A stretch of 64,000 nt of DNA from Anaerocolumna sedimenticola (GTDB lineage Bacteria > Bacillota > Clostridia > Lachnospirales > Lachnospiraceae): the NCBI RefSeq assembly GCF_009931695.1, contig NZ_CP048000.1, positions 3,675,501 to 3,739,500 of the forward strand. Reading direction: 5' to 3'. Under the pieces are notes generated by a model that was given only the letters and a program-made list of their open reading frames with translations, did not search any database and was not told where the DNA came from. Positions 25,591 to 34,747 of this stretch are shown here, one piece after another; the first letter of the stretch is position 1; every line of letters begins with the position of its first letter. The position numbers and the translations under genes are program-made.

Positions 25591-26574
25591 ATGAATGACT
25601 TATCGTTAGTTAATAGATTTGCATTAATATCTTTAAATGGAATACGGGTATCACAGAACTCATTCATATCCCATATGAGAAATCGCTGTTTTATAGCTGC
25701 AAAACTACTGGATTTTATTTTTGATGGTATCATGGTGGAAGCAAATAATAATTATCATTTTGCCGATATATCAGGCTATAGATGCGGTGGTACGGACAGA
25801 GTGATTTATGATATGTTAAAAAATAAAATTTCAAAAGACTGTACCATTGCAGGATGGATGAAAGTGATAAACACTTTTCCTCAGAAAAAATGTAATCAAA
25901 TCGCAGAACTAATAATAGATGGTTTAATAAATAACTGCTTACTGGATAATATCCCTTCATTATTAGAATGTGATTTATATTACCAAACTTCTGAAGTAAA
26001 GATAAGGCAATATAGATCAGCCCACGGGTTGTATCATTCGGAAATTGATTATATAAAAGCCGAATTATTAGATAATGGTGTTATTTCAGATGAGGTAATA
26101 TCTTTAATTTGGCTGTTAAAACAGAACGGAGATTTAAAATATATTTTTTCACCAGAAGAGTTAGATAAAGTACAGGAAGTTGTAAATAACATTTATAGAG
26201 TAAATAGTTTTGGACATAATTTATTAAGTGCAAGTATAGGTTATGAAACTACCCGCGGGTGGAAAGCGTTTCTTAAAATTAAGAAGAATTTTAGTAAAAC
26301 ACAGCTAGGAAGCGGCATTGTGTTTAAAATTCCTGCCCTGCAAAAAGATGAATCTATTTTTATTGAAACGAATAAAATGTTCTCAAATGCTCAGGAACGT
26401 CTTGCTGACGTAAAAAATCGATTAGAGACAAACGGTCACATTTGTGAGGTGAAATCAGAAGGAGAAGTTCCTTTGGTAGAGATTGATAATATATTATATG
26501 AACTCATTCCAGACGCAGTAAGTGTCAGTCTATTAAACGTTCATGGAGTTCGTCTAAGGCGTTTTTTAGTTTGA
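25591..26574 (+). CDS. unknown cytoplasmic protein, possibly GPP34-like
   Basis: I do not recognise this 327-residue protein with confidence. It starts MNDLSLVNRFALISLNG after a GGAAAGGAA site. There is no signal peptide or membrane helix. It is helical-looking, with an acidic and a basic half. The opening pattern (NRFALISLNG, then AAKLLDFIFDGIMVE) loosely recalls the GPP34/GOLPH3 fold, which binds phosphoinositides in eukaryotes and has bacterial relatives of unknown role; this is tentative. It is followed 30 nt later by a small MerR-type regulator, probably in one transcript. Confidence 0.6.
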   Translation: MNDLSLVNRFALISLNGIRVSQNSFISHMRNRCFIAAKLLDFIFDGIMVEANNNYHFADISGYRCGGTDRVIYDMLKNKISKDCTIAGWMKVINTFPQKKCNQIAELIIDGLINNCLLDNIPSLLECDLYYQTSEVKIRQYRSAHGLYHSEIDYIKAELLDNGVISDEVISLIWLLKQNGDLKYIFSPEELDKVQEVVNNIYRVNSFGHNLLSASIGYETTRGWKAFLKIKKNFSKTQLGSGIVFKIPALQKDESIFIETNKMFSNAQERLADVKNRLETNGHICEVKSEGEVPLVEIDNILYELIPDAVSVSLLNVHGVRLRRFLV

Positions 26575-26604
26575 TTCTGTAATTAGATAAAGCAGGTGAG
26601 TATT

Positions 26605-26859
26605 ATGTCCAGACAGAGAAGTATTGAAACAATCCAGACAGCAGAATATGTATCCATAGGAGAATTGGTACGTTTAACAGGAATAAGGTATAGTACGCTT
26701 AAGTTTTATACCGAAGAAGGGTTCCTTCCATTTATACAAGAGGGAGAGAAATTAACCAGGCGTTATCATAGAGTGGAATCTATAGATAAAATTAATAAAA
26801 TAATAGATTTAAGAGAAAAAGGTTTCACTATTAGTCAGTTAAAGGAAATCTTTATTTAA
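26605..26859 (+). CDS. small MerR-like DNA-binding protein
   Basis: The 84-residue protein is little more than a MerR helix-turn-helix plus wing: YVSIGELVRLTGIRYSTLKFYTEEGFLP, then TRRYHRVESIDKINKIIDLREKGFTISQLKEIF. It lacks the long dimerisation helix and effector domain of typical MerR proteins. ATG 26605 is preferred over GTG 26596 because AGGTGAG lies 5 nt upstream of the ATG and overlaps the GTG. It probably regulates itself or the preceding gene. Confidence 0.82.
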   Translation: MSRQRSIETIQTAEYVSIGELVRLTGIRYSTLKFYTEEGFLPFIQEGEKLTRRYHRVESIDKINKIIDLREKGFTISQLKEIFI

Positions 26860-26885
26860 TCGGAGCAAGAATAATGAGGTTACCG

Positions 26886-26917
26886 GCCAGTGCCGAAAGG
26901 CACTGGCTTTCACTTTT
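26886..26917 (+). terminator. terminator after the MerR-like gene
   Basis: GCCAGTGCC-GAAA-GGCACTGGC (26886-26907) is a perfect 9-bp stem with a GNRA loop, followed by an interrupted T-rich run. It could also stop transcription coming from pyrBI. Confidence 0.85.
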
Positions 26918-26949
26918 ATTCAAACCAGGGCTTTCATGGAATTATATAT

Positions 26950-27375
26950 TTAATTTCTCTTAAAAGCCTGTTCGCAATAGATACAGCGGTAAACCCCTTT
27001 TTCTCTGTCCGTTAATTTGAAACTGTGGGGTAATTCTCTTTCAATGGATGTGATACATCTGGGGTTTTTGCATTTAATTATATTGGTAACTTTTTCGGGG
27101 AGATTTAAATTGCGTTTAGTGATTATCTGCCCGTTTTCTATGATATTAATGGTTATATTCCGGTCTAAAACACCCAGAATATCAAGATCAATATCTAAAT
27201 GGCCTTCGATTTTAATGATATCTTTTTTACCCATTTTATTACTTTTGGCATTTTTAATAATGGCCACGCTGCAGTCCAGTTTTTCTAAGTTCAGGTAAGA
27301 ATATATCTTCATGGCACCGCCAGCTTCAATGTGGTCAATTACGATTCCCTGATTTAATCCGCCGATATTTAACAT
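26950..27375 (-). CDS. pyrI: aspartate carbamoyltransferase regulatory chain
   Basis: The 141-residue protein is PyrI, which binds nucleotides and tunes the catalytic chain allosterically. The N-terminal allosteric domain starts [21 protein letters not shown]. The C-terminal zinc domain has four cysteines at 102, 107, 131 and 134 (CKNPRC and CIYC). It overlaps pyrB by 7 nt, so the two chains are co-translated. The length is slightly shorter than the E. coli chain, as is common in Clostridia. Confidence 0.95.
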   Translation of the reverse strand: MLNIGGLNQGIVIDHIEAGGAMKIYSYLNLEKLDCSVAIIKNAKSNKMGKKDIIKIEGHLDIDLDILGVLDRNITINIIENGQIITKRNLNLPEKVTNIIKCKNPRCITSIERELPHSFKLTDREKGVYRCIYCEQAFKRN

Positions 27376-28295
27376 GTTTCAACCTCCAATAATTTCATAA
27401 TCAATGCCATTCTTACATAAACCCCAAATTCAGCCTGCTTAAAATAAACGGCTCGTGGGTCTTTATCTACTTCCGTGGCGATTTCATTTACCCTTGGCAG
27501 AGGATGGAGTACCAGCATGTCTTTTTTAGCATATTCCATTTTTTTAGCATCAAGAATGAAAGAATCTTTTAAGCGGATATAATCTTCTTCATTAAAAAAA
27601 CGTTCCTTCTGTACTCGGGTCATATAAAGTAAATCAAGCTGCGGCATAACCTCTTCCAATACTTTAACTTCCTTATAAGGTACATGGTTGGCATCCAATA
27701 CTTCTTCTCTTAAATAGGTAGGAATCTTTAATTCATCCGGTGAAATTAATACAAAATTTATATTCTCATAACGAACTAATGCATTAATTAAGGAGTGGAC
27801 GGTTCGGCCGAATTTTAAGTCTCCACAAAAACCAACGGTAAGATTATTTAACCGTCCTTTTAATGTTTGAATTGTTAATAAATCGGTAAGTGTTTGAGTG
27901 GGATGATTGTGACCGCCGTCACCGGCATTGATAACTGGAATGGAAGAATAAATAGAAGCAACTAAGGGAGCACCCTCTTTAGGATGGCGCATAGCACAGA
28001 TATCAGCATAACTGGAAATAACTCGAATCGTATCGGCAACACTTTCACCTTTTGCAGCAGAACTGGAATCTGCAGAAGAAAAACCTAAAACACTGCCGCC
28101 AAGATTTAGCATGGCAGCTTCAAAACTTAATCTGGTTCTTGTACTTGGTTCATAGAATAGAGTTGCTAACTTTTTGCCATGGCATACATTAGCATATTTC
28201 TTGGGATCTAAAATGATATCACCCGCTAAATCCAGAATTTCCTTTAATTCGGAAACCGATAAGTCAAGGGGACTGATCAGATGTTTCATAAGCAC
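27369..28295 (-). CDS. pyrB: aspartate carbamoyltransferase catalytic chain
   Basis: The 308-residue enzyme joins carbamoyl phosphate to aspartate, the committed step of pyrimidine synthesis. Signature blocks are [16 protein letters not shown] (carbamoyl phosphate site), the [13 protein letters not shown] loop with its catalytic lysine, [17 protein letters not shown] and [14 protein letters not shown] lies before ATG 28295. The promoter gives a leader of only about 25 nt, so a PyrR-type attenuator is not present here. Control may come from elsewhere or from PyrI. Confidence 0.96.
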   Translation of the reverse strand: MLMKHLISPLDLSVSELKEILDLAGDIILDPKKYANVCHGKKLATLFYEPSTRTRLSFEAAMLNLGGSVLGFSSADSSSAAKGESVADTIRVISSYADICAMRHPKEGAPLVASIYSSIPVINAGDGGHNHPTQTLTDLLTIQTLKGRLNNLTVGFCGDLKFGRTVHSLINALVRYENINFVLISPDELKIPTYLREEVLDANHVPYKEVKVLEEVMPQLDLLYMTRVQKERFFNEEDYIRLKDSFILDAKKMEYAKKDMLVLHPLPRVNEIATEVDKDPRAVYFKQAEFGVYVRMALIMKLLEVETC

Positions 28296-28327
28296 CTCCG
28301 TAAATTAGGTTTATTATTCAACTGCAT

Positions 28328-28356
28328 ATTATACTATAGTGTGATTTTTATTACAA
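28328..28356 (-). promoter_or_regulatory. promoter of pyrBI
   Basis: On the minus strand TTGTAA (28356-28351), a 17-nt spacer and TATAAT (28333-28328). The rest of the 288-bp spacer to the ferredoxin gene is AT-rich; a TATAAT at 28516-28521 may serve the ferredoxin. Confidence 0.85.
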
Positions 28357-28583
28357 CTAACTTTTTATCGTTTTATAATTAATAAATATTATAAGTATTT
28401 ATTAAAATATATAATAAATCTCTCAATCTTAAGTATTATTCATTTTTCCTATTTTATATCAATGAAGCTGGTACAGATATGTAAAATAATAGGTATACTT
28501 TATCCAAAAATAAGTTATAATAGATATGATAATAAATAATGGCGTTCTAAAGTCTGACGTCTTATGTTAAGGAGGAAATAAGC

Positions 28584-28772
28584 ATGAAATCAAAAGTAGA
28601 TCCAGATCTTTGCATATCATGTGAACTTTGTACGAATATTTGTCCTGATGTGTATAGTATGGGCGATGATGGATATGCACATGCTATCGACGGAGACATC
28701 CCGGAGGAAAAACTGGCTGATGCTGAAAATGCCCGTGACAGTTGTCCGACAAGTGCAATTGATTTATTTTAA
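28584..28772 (+). CDS. 4Fe-4S ferredoxin
   Basis: This 62-residue single-cluster ferredoxin has ligands Cys10, Cys13 and Cys16 (CISCELC) and Cys54 (CPTSAI). The extra Cys20 (NICPD) matches the extra cysteine of thermotogal-type ferredoxins. It is acidic, as expected of a soluble electron carrier. AAGGAGG precedes ATG 28584. It stands alone, divergent from pyrBI, so its redox partner is not shown by context. Confidence 0.92.
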   Translation: MKSKVDPDLCISCELCTNICPDVYSMGDDGYAHAIDGDIPEEKLADAENARDSCPTSAIDLF

Positions 28773-28819
28773 CTACCTTGTATTGTGAGAATAGTCTTAT
28801 AGAAACACCAGAAAAATTT

Positions 28820-28941
28820 CATAATCTCACTATGCTTATGTGTAGATTAAAGGAAGGGTTAAGTGTATTTATACCGAAAGGAAGGAACCAACCAGATAAA
28901 TACACTCAACCCTTTTAACTTTAAAGTATAGTGAGAATATG
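28820..28941. repeat. nested inverted repeat between ferredoxin and uxaC
   Basis: The inner stem joins 28854-28872 with 28896-28914 (18 of 19 pairs; core AAGTGTATTTAT). The outer stem joins 28820-28837 with 28924-28941 (16 of 18 pairs; core TCTCACTAT). Together they could fold about 120 nt into one long hairpin. It may be a bidirectional terminator between convergent genes or a small non-coding mobile repeat. Confidence 0.75.
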
Positions 28942-28969
28942 TATGATTTCTTGAACCAAAACCAACTAC

Positions 28970-30370
28970 TTAGAAACCAAAATATCTCTTTGAATTATTG
29001 TAAGAGATATCTTTCACCATCTGTCCCAAATAGTTCATATCCTTTGGATATTCACCATTTTCAACCCATTTGCCAATCATGTCACAGAGTATCCGCCTGA
29101 AATACTCATGCCTTGTATAGGAAATAAAACTTCTAGAATCCGTTAGCATACCGATAAAATTTGATAGCAGTCCCACATTTGCAAGAGCGGTCATCTGATC
29201 TGTCATACCCATTTTATGGTCATTAAACCACCAGGCAGATCCGTGCTGTAATTTACCTATGGCTTTTGCATCCTGAAAGCATCCGATAACGGTATTAATT
29301 GCCGCATTATCGTTTGGATTTAAGGAATAGATAATAGTTTTAGGTAATTCGTCCGTACAGTTTAAGGCATTTAAAAATTCTGACATTTGAGCAGAAGAGG
29401 AGTAACTATTAATACAGTCATATCCCGTATCCGGACCTAATTTAGCAAATCGAAGAGAATTATTGTTACGTTTTGTACCGTAATGTAACTGCATAGTCCA
29501 ACCAAATTTATTATATTGTTTTCCAACATAAAGCATGAAAGCGGTTTTGAATTTTAATTGTTCTAATTCATCCGGTATATTATCTGACATCCTTTTGGCA
29601 AAAATAGCTTCAATTTCGTCCAAACCGGCAGGCTGATACATAATATATTCCAGGGCATGATCCGATAATTTGCAACCCATGGAATCAAAGAATTGAATTC
29701 GGTTTCCAAGTGCATCACAAAGGGAAGCAAAATCAGTGACAGGGATCTTACTTACATTAGATAACTCAGCCAGATAATCGAGGTATTCCGGTTTCTCAAT
29801 ATTCATAGCCTTATCCGGGCGGAAAGCAGGAAGGACTTTTACATCAAAAGAAGAGTCTTCTTTTATTTTTTTATGCCATTCAAGTGAGTCCACAGGATCA
29901 TCGGTTGTACAGATAATTTCCACATTGGATTGTTTTATAATATTATGTACATTCATGGAAGGTTTTTTTAGCTTTTCGTTACATAGATTCCAGACTTCTT
30001 CTGCCGTATCCGCATTTAAAACACCGTGATAATCAAAATAGCGCTGTAATTCCAAATGACTCCAATGATATAACGGATTACCGATAGCTTTTGGAAGTGT
30101 TTCAGCCCACTTCATGAATTTTTCTTTATCCGGGGCATCTCCGGTAATATATTGTTCCTCAATGCCATTAGCTCTCATTAAACGCCATTTATAATGATCG
30201 CCGCCAAGCCAAACCTGTGTAATATTTCTAAAACTGATATTTTCTGCAATTTCTCTTGGACTGATATGGCAGTGATAATCGATGATTGGCATAACCGATG
30301 CATAATTATGGAATAATTCTTTTGCTGTCTCTGTCGATAATAAAAAATCCTTATCTAAAAAAGCTTTCAT
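28970..30370 (-). CDS. uxaC: uronate (glucuronate/galacturonate) isomerase
   Basis: The 466-residue amidohydrolase-fold enzyme turns D-galacturonate into tagaturonate and D-glucuronate into fructuronate. The metal-binding IIDYHCHISP motif is at residues 29-38, and the HYGTKRNN and GMLTDSRSFISYTRHEYFRR segments are typical of UxaC. It follows the LacI-family gene by 20 nt with AGGAGG before ATG 30370, so the two form an operon. With UxaB and UxaA across the divergent promoter it completes galacturonate conversion to 2-keto-3-deoxygluconate. Confidence 0.96.
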   Translation of the reverse strand: MKAFLDKDFLLSTETAKELFHNYASVMPIIDYHCHISPREIAENISFRNITQVWLGGDHYKWRLMRANGIEEQYITGDAPDKEKFMKWAETLPKAIGNPLYHWSHLELQRYFDYHGVLNADTAEEVWNLCNEKLKKPSMNVHNIIKQSNVEIICTTDDPVDSLEWHKKIKEDSSFDVKVLPAFRPDKAMNIEKPEYLDYLAELSNVSKIPVTDFASLCDALGNRIQFFDSMGCKLSDHALEYIMYQPAGLDEIEAIFAKRMSDNIPDELEQLKFKTAFMLYVGKQYNKFGWTMQLHYGTKRNNNSLRFAKLGPDTGYDCINSYSSSAQMSEFLNALNCTDELPKTIIYSLNPNDNAAINTVIGCFQDAKAIGKLQHGSAWWFNDHKMGMTDQMTALANVGLLSNFIGMLTDSRSFISYTRHEYFRRILCDMIGKWVENGEYPKDMNYLGQMVKDISYNNSKRYFGF

Positions 30371-30390
30371 TTCTAAATCCTCCTGGCATA

Positions 30391-31392
30391 TTAAAAATTT
30401 GTTGTATAGCGTTCTACTAGATCGTTGGAAATAGTAGTTTTATTTGGAGCTTTTTGATTGTTTAGTACACGCATTAAGGTATTGACGGTAGTAATGCTTA
30501 AGGTTTCTACATGGTTGTCGACGGAAGTAAGTTCCGGTTCACAGCAGGTTGCTAACAGAGAGTTATTATAACCGATAATACTTAAATCCTCAGGGATGCT
30601 AAGACCTTTTAATTTTGCATATTTTATTGCACCAACACCCAGAATATCTTCTGCTGCTATCACCGCATTAAATTTTAAACCATTCATTGATAAATGAAGC
30701 AATAAATCCCTGGTACCCTCTATGGTAGCCGGGCAGATATGGATGTTTTCTTCCTTTAATGTATGCAATTTATCCATAAGAGCGGCTTTAAAGCCATTCA
30801 GTTTTTGTATACTGCTATAGGATTTGGATGTATATAAGAATAAGATATCCTTTTTTCCCTGGTTCAGTAAAAGGGAAGTTGCATCATAAACGGCTTGATG
30901 ATCATCGCATAAGGTACAATAAATATTGGGTTTGTTTAAATTTCCATTCATAAGCATGATTGGAACTTCATCAGCAGCTTCCATAATATAGGTATTATCT
31001 TTCGTATTTGCTTCCAGAAAGTAGGAACCCACAATTACTAAAGCATCGATTCGTTTCGATAGAAGAAGTTTCAGATAATTCTGCTTATTCTTTAATTCAT
31101 ATCCGGTACAGCATAAAAAGGAATCGTATCCGTTTTTACGGAGTTCCCGTTCTAAATAATAAACAGCATTTGCTAAAAATGGGTCTGAGGAATCTGCACA
31201 CATAATTCCAATGGTTTTCATGGTATTTAACCCCAGACCTCTGGCAAAAACATTAGGGGTATAACCGAGTTCTTCCATGACCCTCAGAACTTTTTGTTTT
31301 GTTTTCTCACTTACCTTGGAATTTCCGTTAATAACTCTGGAAACGGTTGCAATGGATACACCGGCTTTTTCTGAAACATCATATATATTCAT
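30391..31392 (-). CDS. LacI-family regulator of uronate catabolism
   Basis: A 333-residue LacI-type repressor with the N-terminal helix-turn-helix MNIYDVSEKAGVSIATVSRVING and the hinge VLRVMEELGYTPNVFARGL. A ligand-binding domain follows. GGAGG precedes ATG 31392. It is transcribed with uxaC and divergently from uxaB-uxaA. Two TGTAAG-N2-CTTACA palindromes lie in the shared promoter region and a third before the ABC/hydrolase operon, which suggests one local regulon. Galacturonate, tagaturonate or a galacturonide would be natural effectors. A role like Bacillus ExuR is an inference. Confidence 0.88.
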   Translation of the reverse strand: MNIYDVSEKAGVSIATVSRVINGNSKVSEKTKQKVLRVMEELGYTPNVFARGLGLNTMKTIGIMCADSSDPFLANAVYYLERELRKNGYDSFLCCTGYELKNKQNYLKLLLSKRIDALVIVGSYFLEANTKDNTYIMEAADEVPIMLMNGNLNKPNIYCTLCDDHQAVYDATSLLLNQGKKDILFLYTSKSYSSIQKLNGFKAALMDKLHTLKEENIHICPATIEGTRDLLLHLSMNGLKFNAVIAAEDILGVGAIKYAKLKGLSIPEDLSIIGYNNSLLATCCEPELTSVDNHVETLSITTVNTLMRVLNNQKAPNKTTISNDLVERYTTNF

Positions 31393-31407
31393 ATACCACC
31401 TCCGTAT

Positions 31408-31423
31408 ATGTAAGTACTTACAT
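31408..31423. promoter_or_regulatory. operator in the leader of the LacI-uxaC operon
   Basis: ATGTAAGTACTTACAT is a perfect 16-bp palindrome placed between the regulator's promoter and its ribosome-binding site, suited to autoregulation by roadblock. Confidence 0.78.
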
Positions 31424-31455
31424 TTAAATATAAATCAATCTTCGATCTGGATTTT

Positions 31456-31484
31456 ATTATACTATAAAATAGTGTCAGTTACAA
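31456..31484 (-). promoter_or_regulatory. promoter of the LacI-uxaC operon
   Basis: On the minus strand TTGTAA (31484-31479), 17-nt spacer, TATAAT (31461-31456). The layout is the same as the pyrB promoter. Confidence 0.82.
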
Positions 31485-31568
31485 TACATGAATTCAATAT
31501 ATTTTAGTAATATTATTATCTTTAACAATAATCTATCGATTAGATTTTAAAGAATTTCTAAGAAATGA

Positions 31569-31615
31569 TTGACACAAACTTGTATTACTATTAAAATAAA
31601 TGTAAGAGCTTACAT
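31569..31615 (+). promoter_or_regulatory. promoter and operator of uxaB-uxaA
   Basis: TTGACA (31569-31574), 17-nt spacer, TAAAAT (31592-31597), followed at once by ATGTAAGAGCTTACAT (31600-31615), which would cover the transcription start. Confidence 0.85.
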
Positions 31616-31676
31616 ATATTTAATTTCATAGAAATGAGAGACAATAATCCTATTAATTAAAATCAAGGAGGCTATT

Positions 31677-33140
31677 ATGAAAAGTTTAAACAAATCAATG
31701 ACGAATGCAACCCAAAGGCCGGTTAAAGTATTACAATTCGGAGAGGGTAATTTTTTGCGTGCTTTTGTAGATTATATGATTGATATTGCTAATGAACAGG
31801 GGGTATTTAACGGGAACATCGCTATCGTAAAACCGATTGCTTACGGCAATTTAGATGCATTTCATAAGCAGGAATGCTGTTATACCGTTTCTTTGAGAGG
31901 AAAGGAAAACGGTGAAACAAAGGTATTAAACCGGATTGTTACAAGCGTTTCCGATGCGATAGACTGTATCAACGAATATGATAAATACAGCGCTTATGCA
32001 AAATCGGAAAGCTTAAGATTTATCGTGTCCAATACCACGGAGGCAGGTATTGTTTTTGATAAGACAGATTCATTTAAAGAAAATCCTCCTAAAACATTTC
32101 CCGGAAAATTAACAAAATTATTATTTGAAAGATACGAATATTTTAAAGGAGATTCAACAAAAGGATTAGTAATGATTCCTTGTGAACTAATTGAAAATAA
32201 TGGCGGATCTTTAAAACAGTGTATTTTAAAATATGCTGATCTATGGAAACTGGACGGAGGTTTTCTTAATTGGATAAATGAAGCCTGTATATTCTGCAGT
32301 ACTCTGGTAGACAGAATTGTAACGGGTTATCCCAAAGAGGAAGCAGAAACTATATTCAAAGAATTAGGATATGAAGATGCCTTATTAGTAACCGGTGAAA
32401 TCTTCGGATTATGGGTAATTGAAAGTGAAAAAGATATATCTGAGGAATTCCCTTTGGATAAAGCAGGACTTCCTGTTATCTTTACGAATAATCAGAAACC
32501 GTACAGAGAGAGAAAAGTAAGAATTTTAAATGGTGCCCATACTTCTTTTGTACTGGCATCTTTCCTCGCAGGCAATGATTACGTAAAGGAATCCATGGAA
32601 GATGAAGATGTTAAAACGTTTATGACTAAAACAATATTTGATGAAATAATACCTACCCTATCTCTACCTAAGGAAGAACTGATTACCTTTGCGGAATCAG
32701 TGATTGAGAGATTTGAAAATCCATATATTAAACATGCTTTATTATCTATTTCGCTTAATTCCGTGTCCAAATGGAAAGCAAGGTGCCTTCCGAGCTTTCA
32801 AGGTTATGTTAGTAAATATGGTAAAATCCCGTCCCATTTAACTTTTTCCTTAGCTGCATTACTTAGTTTTTACCGCAGTGAGGAACGTGGTGAAAATGCA
32901 TTAATCGGCCGCAGAGATGATGAAACCTATATGATAATGGATGATGAATATGTCTTGGACTTTTTCGTTAAGTATGCGAAACTCCCAACCAGAGAAATGG
33001 TGGAGGCATATCTTAAGGATAAGTCCTTATTTGGGGATGATATAGCAAAATACAGAAGCCTTGCCGATATTATTACATTATATATGGAAAATATCGAAAA
33101 ATACGGCATGCGTGAAGCAATGAAAAAAATTTCCGAATAA
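31677..33140 (+). CDS. uxaB: tagaturonate reductase
   Basis: The 487-residue mannitol-dehydrogenase-family enzyme reduces tagaturonate to altronate with NADH. The N-terminal dinucleotide loop reads VLQFGEGNFLRAFVDYMID, and the C-terminal domain has the catalytic RKVRILNGAHTSFVLASFLAG with the family K-x-R-x-LN-G-x-H pattern. The length and the FGLWVIES segment favour UxaB over fructuronate reductase UxuB. AAGGAGG precedes ATG 31677. It is followed by uxaA with 16 nt between, as one operon. Confidence 0.94.
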   Translation: MKSLNKSMTNATQRPVKVLQFGEGNFLRAFVDYMIDIANEQGVFNGNIAIVKPIAYGNLDAFHKQECCYTVSLRGKENGETKVLNRIVTSVSDAIDCINEYDKYSAYAKSESLRFIVSNTTEAGIVFDKTDSFKENPPKTFPGKLTKLLFERYEYFKGDSTKGLVMIPCELIENNGGSLKQCILKYADLWKLDGGFLNWINEACIFCSTLVDRIVTGYPKEEAETIFKELGYEDALLVTGEIFGLWVIESEKDISEEFPLDKAGLPVIFTNNQKPYRERKVRILNGAHTSFVLASFLAGNDYVKESMEDEDVKTFMTKTIFDEIIPTLSLPKEELITFAESVIERFENPYIKHALLSISLNSVSKWKARCLPSFQGYVSKYGKIPSHLTFSLAALLSFYRSEERGENALIGRRDDETYMIMDDEYVLDFFVKYAKLPTREMVEAYLKDKSLFGDDIAKYRSLADIITLYMENIEKYGMREAMKKISE

Positions 33141-33156
33141 GGATGGTGCAGGTCAT

Positions 33157-34638
33157 ATGCAGGAATTTATAAGAATTAATAAATTGGATAATGTGGCTGT
33201 TGCTTTAACAGAATTGCAGGCGGGAATTACTATTGCAGCAGACAATAAAAGTATTATATTAAAAGAAACGATACCGGCAGGACACAAGTTTGCGGTGAAA
33301 GACATCGGTTTAAATGATAAGGTTATAAAATATGGTTCACCTATTGGAGTAGCAAAAGAAGATATAAAAAACGGCAGCTGGGTTCATACCCATAATATTA
33401 AAACAACTTTGGATGAGAGCAGGGAATATGAATATCAGCCGGAGTTTAAAGATATAAAATCAACACAAAAGGCGTATTTTCAGGGATTTAAAAGAAGTGA
33501 TGGAAAAGTGGGAATCCGTAATGAAATATGGATTATACCAACTGTTGGGTGTGTTAATTCCATAGCAACTGCTTTGGAAAAACAGTCGGCATCCCTTGTA
33601 CAGAATAATATTGAGGGAATTGTCTCATTTCCTCATCCTTATGGATGTTCCCAGATGGGGGATGATCAGGAAAACACTAGACAAATACTGGCAGATATTA
33701 TTAATCATCCAAATGCCGGGGGTGTACTGGTATTAGGATTAGGTTGTGAAAACAGTAATATAGCTGAATTAATGCCATATATCGGCAAACATGATGAGAA
33801 ACGTGTTAAATTTCTTCAATGCCAGGATGTTGATGATGAGATGGAAGCAGCAATGACTTTGTTAAAGGAATTAGCAGATTATGCTGATACCTTTAAGCGA
33901 GAGAAGATAAGTGCAGAAGAATTGATTATTGGTTTGAAATGCGGCGGTTCTGACGGATTCTCCGGAATTACAGCAAATCCATTGGTAGGAGCTTTTTCAG
34001 ATTTGATCATTTCCAAAGGAGGAACTACTATTTTAACCGAAGTACCTGAAATGTTCGGCGCGGAAACCCTTCTCATGAACCGTTGCAAAAATGAGGAATT
34101 GTTTGAAAAGACGGTAAAACTTATCAATAATTTCAAACAATATTATATCAGCAATAACCAGACCGTATATGAAAATCCGTCGCCTGGTAATAAAAAGGGA
34201 GGAATCTCTACCCTTGAAGATAAATCTTTAGGTTGTACACAGAAATCCGGTAATGCACCGGTATCCGATGTACTTTCTTATGGTGAAATAGTAAAGGCGA
34301 AAGGTTTGAACCTCTTAAGTGCTCCTGGTAATGATCTGGTTGCTTCAACTGCTTTAGCAGCATCCGGAGCACATATAGTACTTTTTACTACGGGCAGGGG
34401 AACTCCTTTTGCATCACCGGTACCAACGGTAAAAATAGCCAGCAATACGCCCTTGTCTAAGAAAAAAGTAAATTGGATTGATTTTAATGCAGGCCAGCTT
34501 GTGGAGGGCAGCGGAATGGAAGAGTTATCGGAGCAGTTATTCCAATATGTAATAGAAGTGGCTTCAGGAAAAAAAGTAAAATCAGAAGAAGAGGGATACC
34601 ACGATATGGCTATTTTTAAAAAAGGTGTTACACTTTAA
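33157..34638 (+). CDS. uxaA: altronate dehydratase
   Basis: The 493-residue enzyme dehydrates D-altronate to 2-keto-3-deoxygluconate. The small N-terminal SAF-like domain (about 1-90) is followed by the large domain with GFKRSDGKVGIRNEIWIIPTVGCVN, LKCGGSDGFSGITANPLVG and ending near LFTTGRGTPFASPVPTVKI. Conserved cysteines and histidines for the metal are present (SFPHPYGCSQMGDD). It completes the Uxa pathway. KDG kinase and aldolase genes are not in the window and must lie elsewhere. Confidence 0.95.
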   Translation: MQEFIRINKLDNVAVALTELQAGITIAADNKSIILKETIPAGHKFAVKDIGLNDKVIKYGSPIGVAKEDIKNGSWVHTHNIKTTLDESREYEYQPEFKDIKSTQKAYFQGFKRSDGKVGIRNEIWIIPTVGCVNSIATALEKQSASLVQNNIEGIVSFPHPYGCSQMGDDQENTRQILADIINHPNAGGVLVLGLGCENSNIAELMPYIGKHDEKRVKFLQCQDVDDEMEAAMTLLKELADYADTFKREKISAEELIIGLKCGGSDGFSGITANPLVGAFSDLIISKGGTTILTEVPEMFGAETLLMNRCKNEELFEKTVKLINNFKQYYISNNQTVYENPSPGNKKGGISTLEDKSLGCTQKSGNAPVSDVLSYGEIVKAKGLNLLSAPGNDLVASTALAASGAHIVLFTTGRGTPFASPVPTVKIASNTPLSKKKVNWIDFNAGQLVEGSGMEELSEQLFQYVIEVASGKKVKSEEEGYHDMAIFKKGVTL

Positions 34639-34718
34639 TCAGGGATATAAATGGGAAGGTACATATATTAAAAATAAAGCTCTGTTAGATAATAATATTG
34701 GTATAAGAATGTGATAGA

Positions 34719-34747
34719 AGGAGGGATATGATGTTCCCTCCTTTTAA
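34719..34747 (+). terminator. terminator of uxaB-uxaA
   Basis: AAGGAGGGA (34719-34727) pairs perfectly with TCCCTCCTT (34736-34744) and is followed by Ts. Confidence 0.88.

Noticed and set aside
25368..25733. minus-strand open frame rich in Leu and Tyr
   Set aside because: It is a translation of the AT-rich tandem repeat and has no start signal.
28296..28330. PyrR-type attenuator before pyrB
   Set aside because: The predicted transcript leader is only about 25 nt long.
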